This document shows, piece after piece, positions 40,916-48,957 of a stretch of DNA of 64,000 nucleotides. The stretch lies in NCBI RefSeq assembly GCF_009707545.1, contig NZ_WLYK01000016.1:1-64000 (forward strand), read 5' to 3'. The notes beneath the pieces were generated by a model that was given only the letters and a program-made list of their open reading frames with translations, was not told the origin of the DNA and searched no databases. The position numbers and the translations under genes are program-made. Numbering within the stretch: the stretch's first letter is position 1; every line of letters starts with the position of its first letter. The stretch comes from Nakamurella alba (lineage in GTDB: Bacteria > Actinomycetota > Actinomycetes > Mycobacteriales > Nakamurellaceae).

Positions 40916-40970
40916 CGACAATTTTCATTGTCGTTGACAACGCACGTTGTCGTCGACAGGATCTGTGTGC
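40916..40970 (+). promoter_or_regulatory. Promoter with nested long inverted repeats upstream of the small HTH gene
   Basis: TGTCGTTGACAACG (40929-40942), CA, CGTTGTCGTCGACA (40945-40958) forms a 14-2-14 inverted repeat with two mismatches. A second one, CGACAA-TTTTCA-TTGTCG, overlaps it from 40916. So TGTCG/CGACA half-sites occur at least four times. TTGACA (40934-40939) is a perfect -35; 17 bases on, CAGGAT (40957-40962) is a possible -10, eight bases before the ATG at 40971, again leaderless. The whole promoter is thus covered by operators, probably for the HTH protein itself. Confidence 0.6.
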
Positions 40971-41354
40971 ATGCAGCTGCAGGAGATGTACGACTACATC
41001 GCCGCTCTTCTCGCCGATGCCGCGATCCGGCCCGACGACGAGGACGAGACGGCGTTCGAGCTCCGGAAGCTCGCCCTCATCGCCCGGGCCCGGGTGGTGC
41101 TGGACATCATCGAGGCGCAGACCGTGCACGAGCTGCGCAGCACGGTTCCGCAGACCAGTTACGGCGACATCGGTCTCGCCCAGGGCATCAGCAAGCAGGC
41201 CAGTCGCATCCGGCACACCAAGCTCGACCAGGTGCTCAAGGTGCACCAGCTCGACGGTCGCCGGCACTCCATGTCCAAGGCCGTGGTGCCGCCCCGGCAC
41301 CGCCGGACCGCCGCACCCACGCGGCGCGCACGGCGCGAAGGCACCACGTCCTGA
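40971..41354 (+). CDS. Small helix-turn-helix protein
   Basis: A 127-residue protein. An N-terminal helical part (MQLQEMYDYIAALLADAAI, ELRKLALIARARVVLDIIEA) is followed by a likely helix-turn-helix at about residues 62-85 (TSYGDIGLAQGISKQASRIR) and a basic, Arg-rich C-terminus. The 'S-x-x-D-I-G-x-A-x-G-I-S-x-Q-A' pattern is typical of small DNA-binding proteins in actinomycetes. Not recognised further. It sits under a heavily palindromic promoter and is followed after 153 bases by a small membrane protein. Confidence 0.6.
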   Translation: MQLQEMYDYIAALLADAAIRPDDEDETAFELRKLALIARARVVLDIIEAQTVHELRSTVPQTSYGDIGLAQGISKQASRIRHTKLDQVLKVHQLDGRRHSMSKAVVPPRHRRTAAPTRRARREGTTS

Positions 41355-41507
41355 ACCGTCCTCCCGGGCTGCATCACGCCAGGGACAGCAGTTCCGGCGC
41401 CGAACACCGGCGCGCTCATCGACAGGTGAGCCACACCAAGGCACGTCACGGTTCCGCCACATCACCGACGCCCGCGATCGCGGCCGTCCGCACAGAGAGG
41501 CACCACC

Positions 41508-41801
41508 ATGTCCGATCCCAAGACCGTCACCAGGCACACCGGCGCGTTCTTCGGCGCCGCGCTCGCCTTCCTCGCCATCACCCTGCTGTGGAACACCGTC
41601 AACCTGGCCATGCTCGACATCGCCGTGGAGCAGCGCTATTCCATGGCGATGGGCATCCTGTCCGCGGTGTTCGCCACCGTCGTCGTCTCCAAGGTCGTCC
41701 GTGACCGCGAGGAGGCCAACGAGCTGGTCAACGGCATCCGCCGGGCCCGCTACGAAGAGGTGCTCGCCCACTCCCCCGCGCCGGGCCTGGGCCACCTCTG
41801 A
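41508..41801 (+). CDS. YiaA/YiaB-like two-helix membrane protein
   Basis: A 97-residue protein with two membrane helices (FFGAALAFLAITLLWNTVNL and MAMGILSAVFATVVVSKVVR) and the basic RDREEANELVNGIRRARYEE after them. This matches the YiaA/YiaB two-helix domain pattern of a short first loop and a K-x-V-R-D end. Function unknown. ATG preceded by GAGAGG. It may be cotranscribed with the HTH gene upstream. Confidence 0.6.
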   Translation: MSDPKTVTRHTGAFFGAALAFLAITLLWNTVNLAMLDIAVEQRYSMAMGILSAVFATVVVSKVVRDREEANELVNGIRRARYEEVLAHSPAPGLGHL

Positions 41802-41808
41802 TCCACGG

Positions 41809-41855
41809 GCCGGCCGGAGCCGAGTGCGCAGCTCGACCGCACCCGCCCGGCCGGC
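41809..41855. terminator. Bidirectional hairpin between convergent genes
   Basis: GCCGGCCGG (41809-41817) pairs with CCGGCCGGC (41847-41855), enclosing 29 bases. It lies exactly between the stops of the YiaA-like gene and the minus-strand esterase gene, so it can terminate both. It has no U-run. Confidence 0.5.
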
Positions 41856-42683
41856 TCAGCTTCCCCGAGGCCCACGAGACCTGTCGAGATCGACCTCCCT
41901 GACGAAGGTGTCGATGTCGCGCAGCAGCGCCGGGCCGGCGGCTGAGCCGTTGATCATGAAGCCGTGGCCGGTGTCCGGGTAGACCCGGACGATCACCGGG
42001 GCGCCGGCCCGGGCCAGATCGGTGGCCCACCCGCTGACCACCTCCGGCGGGAAGGTGCGGTCGTCGGATCCCTGGGCGATCAGGAACGGCGGAGGTCGCC
42101 GGCCGGACGACCGCAACCAGGTCAGCGGTGATGCCGATGCCCGGGCCGCCTGCACCACCTCCGGATCCTCGACACCAGCTACACCGCACAGCATGTCGAT
42201 GCTCTCCCGCAACGATGGATCCGGCTCCCACCCGTCGAGTCGCCCCGGCCCGTACACCGAGACCACCCCGTCCGGGAACACCTGCTCGTCCGGGTCCAGT
42301 GCGAGCAGCGCCGCGAGGTGGCCACCGGCCGAACCACCTGCGACGACCACCGTCCGCACCGTCGGCCATGCGGTCGCGAGATGCTCGCGGAACACCCGCC
42401 ACCCGGTCCGCAGGTCATCCAGTTTGTCGGCGAGCACGGAACCGGGATCCAGGCTGTACCCCGCGCTACCGACGACATGCCCGGCAGCGGCGAACTTCTC
42501 CTGCTGCACCCGGTACATCGACCGGTCGCCGCGGTACCAGCTGCCGCCGTGGACCAGCAGCAGGGCGGTGGTCGGAGCGGCCACCACCGGACCGAGCACG
42601 TCCACGGCGGACGTGGCCGCCGTGGCACCGGGGTAGCGGAGTGCGAGGATGCCGCGAGATCCGGCGTCAGAGTCCGGCGACAC
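41856..42683 (-). CDS. Alpha/beta hydrolase, BD-FAE / acetyl-esterase type
   Basis: About 275 residues of the BD-FAE/carboxylesterase group: oxyanion LLLVHGGSWYRGDRSMYRVQ, nucleophile Ser in VVVAGGSAGGHLAALLAL, acid in AQGSDDRTFPPEV, and His in YPDTGHGFMINGS. Family members deacylate sugars or hydrolyse lactones. GTG 42683 is used; it overlaps the aldolase gene by 17 bases and GGAGCAGGTGG precedes it. Last gene of a minus-strand unit in the carbohydrate locus, where it could be a sugar-lactone hydrolase or acetyl esterase. Confidence 0.75.
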   Translation of the reverse strand: MSPDSDAGSRGILALRYPGATAATSAVDVLGPVVAAPTTALLLVHGGSWYRGDRSMYRVQQEKFAAAGHVVGSAGYSLDPGSVLADKLDDLRTGWRVFREHLATAWPTVRTVVVAGGSAGGHLAALLALDPDEQVFPDGVVSVYGPGRLDGWEPDPSLRESIDMLCGVAGVEDPEVVQAARASASPLTWLRSSGRRPPPFLIAQGSDDRTFPPEVVSGWATDLARAGAPVIVRVYPDTGHGFMINGSAAGPALLRDIDTFVREVDLDRSRGPRGS

Positions 42684-43614
42684 GCACCGCCACCTGCTCC
42701 GGGGACGGCAGCGCCCGCATGATCGCGGCCACCTCCGCCGGATCCGCCGCCATCGCGGGTGGCCGGACATCGCCGACGTCGAATCCGGACCAGCGTAGGC
42801 CCTGCTTCACCACGGCGACGTTCCGGCGTCCGCCGTCGACGTTGCGCAGCCGCTCGAACGGGCCGACCGACCCGAGAAGCCAGTCCAGAACCTCACTGTC
42901 ACCGACGGCTGCGGCACGGTGCACGGCCAGTGCCAGGTCCGGCCGGATGTTCGCCAGCCCGGAGGTGAATCCGCGGATGCCCAGCTCCGCGGTGGCGGGC
43001 ACCCGGGCCTCGGCGGAACCGTTGATCCACACGCATCCGTCGTCACCGTCGGCCAGCCGACCCAGCAGCCCGACATCTGCTGCTGCGTACTTGATCCCGG
43101 CCACCTCCGGTCGGTCCGCCAGCGCCCGCAGCGCCGAGCCGGACACCCGGCCGGACCGGGTGTACAGCACGGCCGGCAGGTCGATCCGGTCCAGGACGGC
43201 GTCCCAGAACGCGTGGATGCCGACGCTGTCGGTGAGCGGATCCAACGGCTCGTGCAGCATCACCGCCCGGTACCCGAGATCGGCAGCCATCGTTGCACCG
43301 TCGAGGATCTCGGCCAGACTGCCGGCCAGACCGGCCAGTCCCAGTGCCGGACCGGCGCCGTCGGCGACCGATCGGAGGTGTGCACGCCGCTCGACCGGAG
43401 TCAGCTGGAACACCTCGGCGGTGTTGCCCAACGCCGTCACGGCGTGCACACCGCCGGCGGCGATCCGCGCGACCAGCGCCGTGCATCGTTCCTCGTCGAC
43501 GGCGGCGGTGCCGTCCCGGAACGGCGCCACCACCACGCACACCACCCCTTGCAGGGCGTCGCGGAGAGAATCGGCAGTGCCCACGGCACCACCGGAGCCG
43601 AGCTGTTCGGTCAT
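42667..43614 (-). CDS. DapA-family aldolase of the sugar locus
   Basis: A 315-residue DapA/NAL-superfamily barrel. VVVAPFRDGTAAVDEERCTA opens the fold, VTALGNTAEVFQLT holds the carboxylate loop, VLYTRSGRVSG the Tyr region and VAGIKYAAADVG the Schiff-base Lys. In sugar-acid catabolism these enzymes cleave or dehydrate 2-keto-3-deoxy acids, for instance KDG aldolase or 5-keto-4-deoxyglucarate dehydratase. The next gene is an SDR, and an enolase-superfamily dehydratase lies in the same locus, supporting such a role. ATG overlaps the SDR gene by four bases. Confidence 0.82.
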   Translation of the reverse strand: MTEQLGSGGAVGTADSLRDALQGVVCVVVAPFRDGTAAVDEERCTALVARIAAGGVHAVTALGNTAEVFQLTPVERRAHLRSVADGAGPALGLAGLAGSLAEILDGATMAADLGYRAVMLHEPLDPLTDSVGIHAFWDAVLDRIDLPAVLYTRSGRVSGSALRALADRPEVAGIKYAAADVGLLGRLADGDDGCVWINGSAEARVPATAELGIRGFTSGLANIRPDLALAVHRAAAVGDSEVLDWLLGSVGPFERLRNVDGGRRNVAVVKQGLRWSGFDVGDVRPPAMAADPAEVAAIMRALPSPEQVAVRVAGL

Positions 43615-44456
43615 GGTCGGCCTGCTTCCGGGAGAGGTGTCGGGGTCGGGGAGGGCGGTTCGGCGTCCGGCGGCCGGGCCTGTGCGGTGAGGCCGCCGTC
43701 CACGGTGATCACCTGCCCGGTGAGATAGGCCGCCGCCGGCGAGCAGAGGAAGGCGACCACACCGGCGACGTCGTCGGCGTCGCCGACCCGGCCCAACGGC
43801 ACGGCGGCGGCGAGCGCGGCGTGGGCGGCGGTGCCGACGGGTGCGGTGCGATCGTTCGAGATGCTGCCCGGTGCCACGCTGTTCACCCGGATCCCGTGCG
43901 GGGCGAGATCCAGCGCCATCGCCCGCGCGGCCGCCTCCACGGCGCCCTTGCCGGCGTCGTAGACGACGGCGCCGCGGTGCGCCCGGCTGGCGCCGATGGA
44001 GCTGATCATCACGATGCCACCGGATCCGCGTGCTGCCATCCGGGCCGCCACCGCCCGGCTCACCACGAAGGTGGCGCGGGCGCCGACGGCGAACGAGGTG
44101 TCCCAGTCGGCGACCTGCGCCTGCAGGAACGGGACCCGGCCGACCGTCGGCAGCGCGGCGTTGTTGACGAGATGGTCCGGTACCCCGACGGTGTCGCAGA
44201 CCTGCAGCACCATCGCGTCCACCGCGTCGTCGTCGGACACGTCAGCCGTCGCAGGCACCGCGCGGCCGCCGTCCGCACGGATCAGCGCGACCGCGCGGTC
44301 GACCTCGGCCGGATCCGGCCCGTTCACCGCCACCAGCAGGCCGTCGGCGGCCAGCCGGCGGGAGATCGCCAGGCCGATGTTCCGGGCACCCCCGGTCACC
44401 AACGCGACGCCCCGGGAGTCCGGATCCGCGGCACCGTTCACCCCCGACCCCACCAT
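43611..44456 (-). CDS. Short-chain dehydrogenase (SDR), probable sugar/sugar-acid dehydrogenase
   Basis: A 281-residue classical SDR: cofactor motif ALVTGGARNIGLAISRRLAA, NNA in HLVNNAALPTVG, active-site Ser in MISSIGASRAHRG and Tyr/Lys in VVYDAGKGAVEAAARA. The C-terminal 25 residues are a Pro-rich extension. In this locus it may oxidise a free sugar to its lactone. Its ATG overlaps the stop of the GntR gene by one base (TGATG), so the four genes from 45112 to 41856 form one unit. Confidence 0.85.
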   Translation of the reverse strand: MVGSGVNGAADPDSRGVALVTGGARNIGLAISRRLAADGLLVAVNGPDPAEVDRAVALIRADGGRAVPATADVSDDDAVDAMVLQVCDTVGVPDHLVNNAALPTVGRVPFLQAQVADWDTSFAVGARATFVVSRAVAARMAARGSGGIVMISSIGASRAHRGAVVYDAGKGAVEAAARAMALDLAPHGIRVNSVAPGSISNDRTAPVGTAAHAALAAAVPLGRVGDADDVAGVVAFLCSPAAAYLTGQVITVDGGLTAQARPPDAEPPSPTPTPLPEAGRP

Positions 44457-45112
44457 CAGGTCTCGCCCTGCAGTGCTTCGTCGACCGCACACGAGGACTG
44501 CATGATGTGCTCCCGCATGACCTGCTCGGCCGCCGCCGCGTCGCCGGCCCGGAACGCCTCCAGCACCGCCCGGTGCTCCTTGGCCTCGGTGGTCCAGGTG
44601 GGTGTGCGCCGCCACCCGGCCATCGCCGCGAGGATGGCGAGATCCTGGAGCCGGTCCAGGAAGTCGACCAGGAACTGGTTCCCGCTCATCGAGTAGAGGT
44701 GCCGGTGGAACTGCCGGTTGGCCAGGCCCAGGGCGACCCGGTCGTCCGCCTCCAGCGCGGCGTCCGCCCGGGCCAGCGCCTCGGCCGCGGCGTCGGAGGA
44801 CGCGCCGCGCTCGGCCGCCAGCCGCACGCAGAGCGGTTCGACGCCGAGCCGGGCGTCGTAGACCTGCTTGGCCAGGTCCGCGTCCATGGTGCGGACGACC
44901 ACCTTCTCGTAGCTGGACACCTGCACCAGCCCGGTGGTGTGCAGCAGCTTCAGCGCCTCCCGCACCGGTGTCTTGGACACCCCGAGCTGGGCGGCGAGCT
45001 CCCGTTCCACCAGCGGCTTCCCGGGCGGGAACTCGCCGGACACGATGGCGGACCGGATGGCGTCGCGGACCTGCTCGGTGAGCGAGACCGGAGCCTTGAG
45101 AATCGGTTCCAT
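44456..45112 (-). CDS. GntR-family (FadR/FCD) regulator of the carbohydrate locus
   Basis: A 218-residue regulator: winged-helix at about residues 8-72 (QVRDAIRSAIVSGEFPPGKP, LAAQLGVSKTPVREALKLLH, GLVQVSSYEKVVVRTMD) and an FCD domain (about 78-205) with the Asp/His metal-ligand spacing, e.g. NRQFHRHLYSMSGN and EHRAVLEAFRAGD. Members such as NanR bind repeats of GGTATA and are released by sugar derivatives. The same element is found in two promoters of this locus (48892-48920 and 63921-63949), so this protein is the best candidate to control it. Confidence 0.87.
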   Translation of the reverse strand: MEPILKAPVSLTEQVRDAIRSAIVSGEFPPGKPLVERELAAQLGVSKTPVREALKLLHTTGLVQVSSYEKVVVRTMDADLAKQVYDARLGVEPLCVRLAAERGASSDAAAEALARADAALEADDRVALGLANRQFHRHLYSMSGNQFLVDFLDRLQDLAILAAMAGWRRTPTWTTEAKEHRAVLEAFRAGDAAAAEQVMREHIMQSSCAVDEALQGET

Positions 45113-45186
45113 CTGGGTGCCTTTCGCCGGGGGTGGTGCTGGTGTCGGTACTGGAACGGGCTGCTGCGGTGGACGGGTGATTCAGG

Positions 45187-46830
45187 TCAGGACGAGGACT
45201 GCGCGGCGCTGTACTCGGTGGCCAGCTCCGTGGCGATGGTGTCACCACCGCCGCTCCGGAACGCACTCACCGCGGCGTCCCAGCTGGACATGTCGGCCCG
45301 GCCGGTGACGATCGCGCTGATCGCGTCGGAGACCGCCTTGTTGAGCGCGACCCCCTTCTGGTCCTGGGTCGCACTGGCCAGGCCGAGCGACGGGTCCACC
45401 AGACCCTTGGGCTGCAGCGCCTCCTGCACGTCGAAGGCGCGCTGGGTGACCGCCTTGTCGCCGGGACACTGGATGACGTCCGGCGCATCACCCAGGTACT
45501 TGCCGATCGGGACCGTGTTGGCGCTCTCCGTCTCGGCCAGCTTGGTGGGCTCCGGGCCGTTCGCGGTACGGGTGAAATGCACGCCCTCCACCCCGTAGTT
45601 CAGCAGCTCGTTCTCCTTCGACCCGTACGGTGCGGCGGCGAAGTCGGCGATCCGCAGCAGCATCTTCAGCCGCTCCGGGTCGGACTTCTTGAAGACCACG
45701 TACCCGAAGAGACCGCCGAAGAGCCAGGAGGTCTGTCCCGGCGAGAACGGGAAACCGACGTCGGTGGTGAAGGTGTCGCCGATGCGGCCCTGGTACGTGC
45801 CGTTGAAGTAGTTGGCGAAGGAGCCCGACAGCGCACCGACGTTGCCGGCGTAGTACTCGTTGAACATGTCGGACTGCCCTGCGGTCACCGATGCCGGGTG
45901 GAACAGGCCGTCGGCGAAGGCCTTTCGCGACATCTCGATGGCGGCGCGGAACTCCGGGGTGGCGTAGGTCGACGAGAAGGCCCCGCCGCCGTCCACCGCC
46001 CACTGGTTCGGGGCGCCGAGCGCACCGGCGAAGTAGTTCTTCACCAGCCACTCCGAGTCGAAGGTGCCCAACGGGTAGAAGGATCCGCCGCGTTCCTCGG
46101 CAACAGCGGTGGCGAACTGCTCCATGGTCCAGTCGTCGGTGGCACCGACCGCGTCGAGGTGGTCGCGGTTGACGTGCAGCACGTTGGTCATCCGGGCCCG
46201 GACGATCGGGATGCCGTAGATCTTGCCGCCGATGCGGCCCATCGCCTGCCAGGCGTAGGTCGGCAGGTTGGCCAGGTTCGGGTAGTCCTTGATGGCATCG
46301 CCGGAGAGGAACTCCGTCAGGTCAGCGCACTGGCTCGCGACGAACTCCCGGATCCGCGGCGCCGCGGTCACCAGCATCATGTCGGTCAGCTCACCGCCTG
46401 CCATGATCGTCGCCAGCTTGTTCTGGTACTCGGCGGCGGGCACCAGGTTCATCCGGATGTCCGCGTTCATCGCCTCGTTGATCGCGGTCCAGAGCTTGTT
46501 CTGGCCCACCGGTGCCGGCGGCGGGCTGTAGGTCATCAGGGTAGCGGTGACGGCGCTGCCGTCACCGGGCGCCGAGGCCACCGACGTGACCAGCTTGTCG
46601 GGGTAGGTGAAGTAGCCGTTGAGACCGCCGGACACCTTCGACACCAGGTCCGGCGGCGGCACCTCGGCGGCGGTGTAGGTGGGCCACGGTGCCTGGCTGG
46701 TGCCGGCGTTGCCGATCGCGGCCCGGTCGCCGCCGGACCCCCCGCAGCCGGCCAGCCAGGGGCCGGTCAGGGCGGCGGCGGCGCCGGCTCCGAGCAGTTT
46801 GAATGCGGTGCGGCGGGTGATGGCCGTCAT
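45187..46830 (-). CDS. Large extracellular solute-binding lipoprotein (CUT1, LplA/AlgQ-like)
   Basis: A 547-residue binding protein. The N-terminus MTAITRRTAFKLLGAGAAAA resembles a Tat signal with RR, followed by the lipobox PWLAGCGGSGG. The mature part is larger than usual for monosaccharide binders, as in AlgQ- or LplA-type proteins that capture oligosaccharides. Motifs such as WTAINEAMNADIRMNLVPAA and NNWE-type aromatic sites fit sugar binding. It is the last gene of the importer operon, 85 bases after the permease gene. GGAGAC precedes the ATG. Confidence 0.88.
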   Translation of the reverse strand: MTAITRRTAFKLLGAGAAAALTGPWLAGCGGSGGDRAAIGNAGTSQAPWPTYTAAEVPPPDLVSKVSGGLNGYFTYPDKLVTSVASAPGDGSAVTATLMTYSPPPAPVGQNKLWTAINEAMNADIRMNLVPAAEYQNKLATIMAGGELTDMMLVTAAPRIREFVASQCADLTEFLSGDAIKDYPNLANLPTYAWQAMGRIGGKIYGIPIVRARMTNVLHVNRDHLDAVGATDDWTMEQFATAVAEERGGSFYPLGTFDSEWLVKNYFAGALGAPNQWAVDGGGAFSSTYATPEFRAAIEMSRKAFADGLFHPASVTAGQSDMFNEYYAGNVGALSGSFANYFNGTYQGRIGDTFTTDVGFPFSPGQTSWLFGGLFGYVVFKKSDPERLKMLLRIADFAAAPYGSKENELLNYGVEGVHFTRTANGPEPTKLAETESANTVPIGKYLGDAPDVIQCPGDKAVTQRAFDVQEALQPKGLVDPSLGLASATQDQKGVALNKAVSDAISAIVTGRADMSSWDAAVSAFRSGGGDTIATELATEYSAAQSSS

Positions 46831-46915
46831 GTCAGGTGTCTCCTTCGACAGCTCGACGGGGAGGACGGGGAAGCGGAACGGTCACAGCACGGGACGTGCT
46901 GCACAGAAACGGATC

Positions 46916-47854
46916 TCATGACTTCACTGCTCCGGTGAGGACACCGGACATGAAGTGGCGCTGCAGGAACGGGTAGACGCAGATGATCGGCAGCATGGCC
47001 AGGACGACCACGGCCATCTGGATGGAGTTGGGGGCGCTGACCATCGCCTCGGCGTTGGCCAGGCTGCCCGCGATGGGTGAGCCCTGGATGACGTACTGCC
47101 GCAGCACCAGCTGGATCGGCCACTTCGCCGAGTCGTCCAGGTAGAGCACGGCACCGAAGAAGGAGTTCCAGTACTGGACCGCGTAGAACAGTCCCACCAC
47201 GGCGACCGCGGCCTTGGACAGTGGCAGCACGATGCGGGTGAGGATCCGGACCTCGCCGGCGCCCTCGATCTTCGCCGCCTCGATCAGCTCGTTCGGGATC
47301 CGCTGGAAGAAGCCGCGCAGCACCACCAGGTTGAAGGCGTTGACCAGCACCGGCACGATCAGCGACGCGTAGGTGTCCTTCAGGCCCATGCCGGTCACCA
47401 CCAGGTAGGTGGGGATCATGCCCGGGGTGAACAGCAGGGTGAATAGCACCAGCAGGGTGATCGGCTTGCCCGCGAAGGTGTTCGGCCGGGACAGGGCGTA
47501 GGCCATGCCGATCGTGCACAGCAACGACAGCGTCGTGCCGACGATCGTCACCCCGGCGCTGATCAGAGTGGCCCGGGTGACGACCCCGCCGGTCAGCACC
47601 TCCCGGTAGGCGTCGAAGGTCGGGTCGGTCGGCCAGATCACCCAGCCGCCGTTGGCGATGACCTCCTGCTGGCCGGCCAGGCTGGTGGAGACCACGACCA
47701 GGCACGGCAGCAGGACCAGGGCGACGACCACCACCAGCGCGAGGACCTTCAGCACCGTGATCGCCGGGTGCGGAGCGGGCTGCCAGGCCGGCCGCCGCGG
47801 CGCCTTGACCTTCGGCTCCGCGGTGCTGCGCCGGCTCGAGAACGCGACGGTCAT
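46916..47854 (-). CDS. ABC sugar permease (LplC-type, CUT1)
   Basis: A 312-residue permease with an N-terminal cytoplasmic segment, helices starting with LALVVVVALVLLPCLVVV, and the ATPase-contact EAA loop IEAAKIEGAGEVRILTRIVL. The closing YPFLQRHFMSGVLTGAVKS is a hallmark of the LplC/YtcP group of carbohydrate permeases. ATGA overlap with the first permease gene. No ATPase gene is present in the locus, so a shared housekeeping ATPase (MsiK type) is presumed. Confidence 0.9.
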   Translation of the reverse strand: MTVAFSSRRSTAEPKVKAPRRPAWQPAPHPAITVLKVLALVVVVALVLLPCLVVVSTSLAGQQEVIANGGWVIWPTDPTFDAYREVLTGGVVTRATLISAGVTIVGTTLSLLCTIGMAYALSRPNTFAGKPITLLVLFTLLFTPGMIPTYLVVTGMGLKDTYASLIVPVLVNAFNLVVLRGFFQRIPNELIEAAKIEGAGEVRILTRIVLPLSKAAVAVVGLFYAVQYWNSFFGAVLYLDDSAKWPIQLVLRQYVIQGSPIAGSLANAEAMVSAPNSIQMAVVVLAMLPIICVYPFLQRHFMSGVLTGAVKS

Positions 47855-48885
47855 CGGTACAGGCCCTCCTCGCCGAGACGGTGTGCGAGCTTGTTCGCCA
47901 GGATCACCAGGCCGGCGCCGAGGATCCCCTTGATCAGGCCGACGGCGCTGGCGTAGCCCCAGTCCCCGCCGAGCACACCGGTGTAGTAGACGAAGGTGTC
48001 GAGCACCTCGCCCGCCTCCGGTCCGACCGAATCCCGTTGCAGCAGGATCTGTTCGAAGCCGACGGACAGGATGTCGCCCAGCTTCAGGATGAACAGCAGG
48101 ACGATCAACGGGCGGATCGCCGGCAGCGTGACGTGCCAGGTGCGGCGGGCCCAGCCGGCGCCGTCGATGGCGGCCGACTCGTAGAGCTGCTCGTCGACGT
48201 TGTAGAGCGCGGCCAGGAAGATGATCGTGCCCCAGCCACAGTCCTTCCAGATGATCTGGGCGACCATCAGCGGCTTGAAGGCGTCGGGGTTGGCGATCAC
48301 GTCGATGGTGCCCAGGCCGGCGTCGCCGAGCCAGCCGTTCAGCACGCCGGTGCTGGACAGGAACTGCTGGAACAGCGCGACCACGATGACCCATGAGATG
48401 AAATGCGGCAGGTAGACGACGCTCTGCACGAACTTCCGGACCGGTGCCGCGGTGATGCTGTGCAGCAGCATCGCCAGCGCGATCGGCGCCGGGAAGAAGA
48501 AGATCAGTTGCAGGGCCGACAGTTCCAGCGTGTTCAGCGCCGCGTGCCACATGGCCGGGTCGGTGAACAGTTTCTCGAAGTTGCCGAAGCCGACCCAGTC
48601 GGAACCGCTGACGCCGAGGAACGGCACGTAGTCCTGGAACGCGATGCCGTAGCCGAACAGCGCGCCGTAGTGGAAGACGAGGAAGTACACGAGGGCCGGC
48701 GCGAGCAGTGCCAGCAGCACCAGATCGCGCCGGAACCGACCCCGCCGGCGGCCCGGTGCGGATCCTGGTACGTGCTCGGTGGGTGCCCCGGCCGTCGGAC
48801 GCGCGGGGCCGCCAACAGGCTGTTGACCTGCGGCGACGACCGCAGGAACGACCTCCTGGGGCGAGCGCGACGACGTTGACGGCAT
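47851..48885 (-). CDS. ABC sugar permease (LplB-type, CUT1)
   Basis: A 344-residue permease: hydrophilic N-terminus of about 45 residues, then DLVLLALLAPALVYFLVFHY, GYGIAFQDYVPFLGVSGSDW and the EAA loop ESAAIDGAGWARRTWHVTLP. It belongs to the LplB/YteP group. The ATG at 48885 lacks a ribosome-binding site and lies six bases after a -10-like box; translation may be leaderless. First gene of the importer operon, divergent from the glycosidase gene at 48958. Confidence 0.9.
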   Translation of the reverse strand: MPSTSSRSPQEVVPAVVAAGQQPVGGPARPTAGAPTEHVPGSAPGRRRGRFRRDLVLLALLAPALVYFLVFHYGALFGYGIAFQDYVPFLGVSGSDWVGFGNFEKLFTDPAMWHAALNTLELSALQLIFFFPAPIALAMLLHSITAAPVRKFVQSVVYLPHFISWVIVVALFQQFLSSTGVLNGWLGDAGLGTIDVIANPDAFKPLMVAQIIWKDCGWGTIIFLAALYNVDEQLYESAAIDGAGWARRTWHVTLPAIRPLIVLLFILKLGDILSVGFEQILLQRDSVGPEAGEVLDTFVYYTGVLGGDWGYASAVGLIKGILGAGLVILANKLAHRLGEEGLYR

Positions 48886-48891
48886 GACGGC

Positions 48892-48920
48892 ATATTGCTA
48901 TACCAAGTACCAGCCGTCAA
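48892..48920 (-). promoter_or_regulatory. Importer promoter with GGTATA operator in the spacer
   Basis: On the minus strand TTGACG (48920-48915), a 17-base spacer and CAATAT (48897-48892) precede the permease ATG at 48885 by six bases. The spacer contains CTGGTACTTGGTATAG, two tandem YTGGTA-type half-sites. A matching element lies in the spacer of the promoter at 63921-63949. GntR/FCD proteins like NanR recognise GGTATA repeats, so this is the probable operator for the GntR protein at 44456-45112. Confidence 0.6.
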
Positions 48921-48957
48921 GACACACCGTGGTGCCGACAGCGAGGAGAATGGTCAG

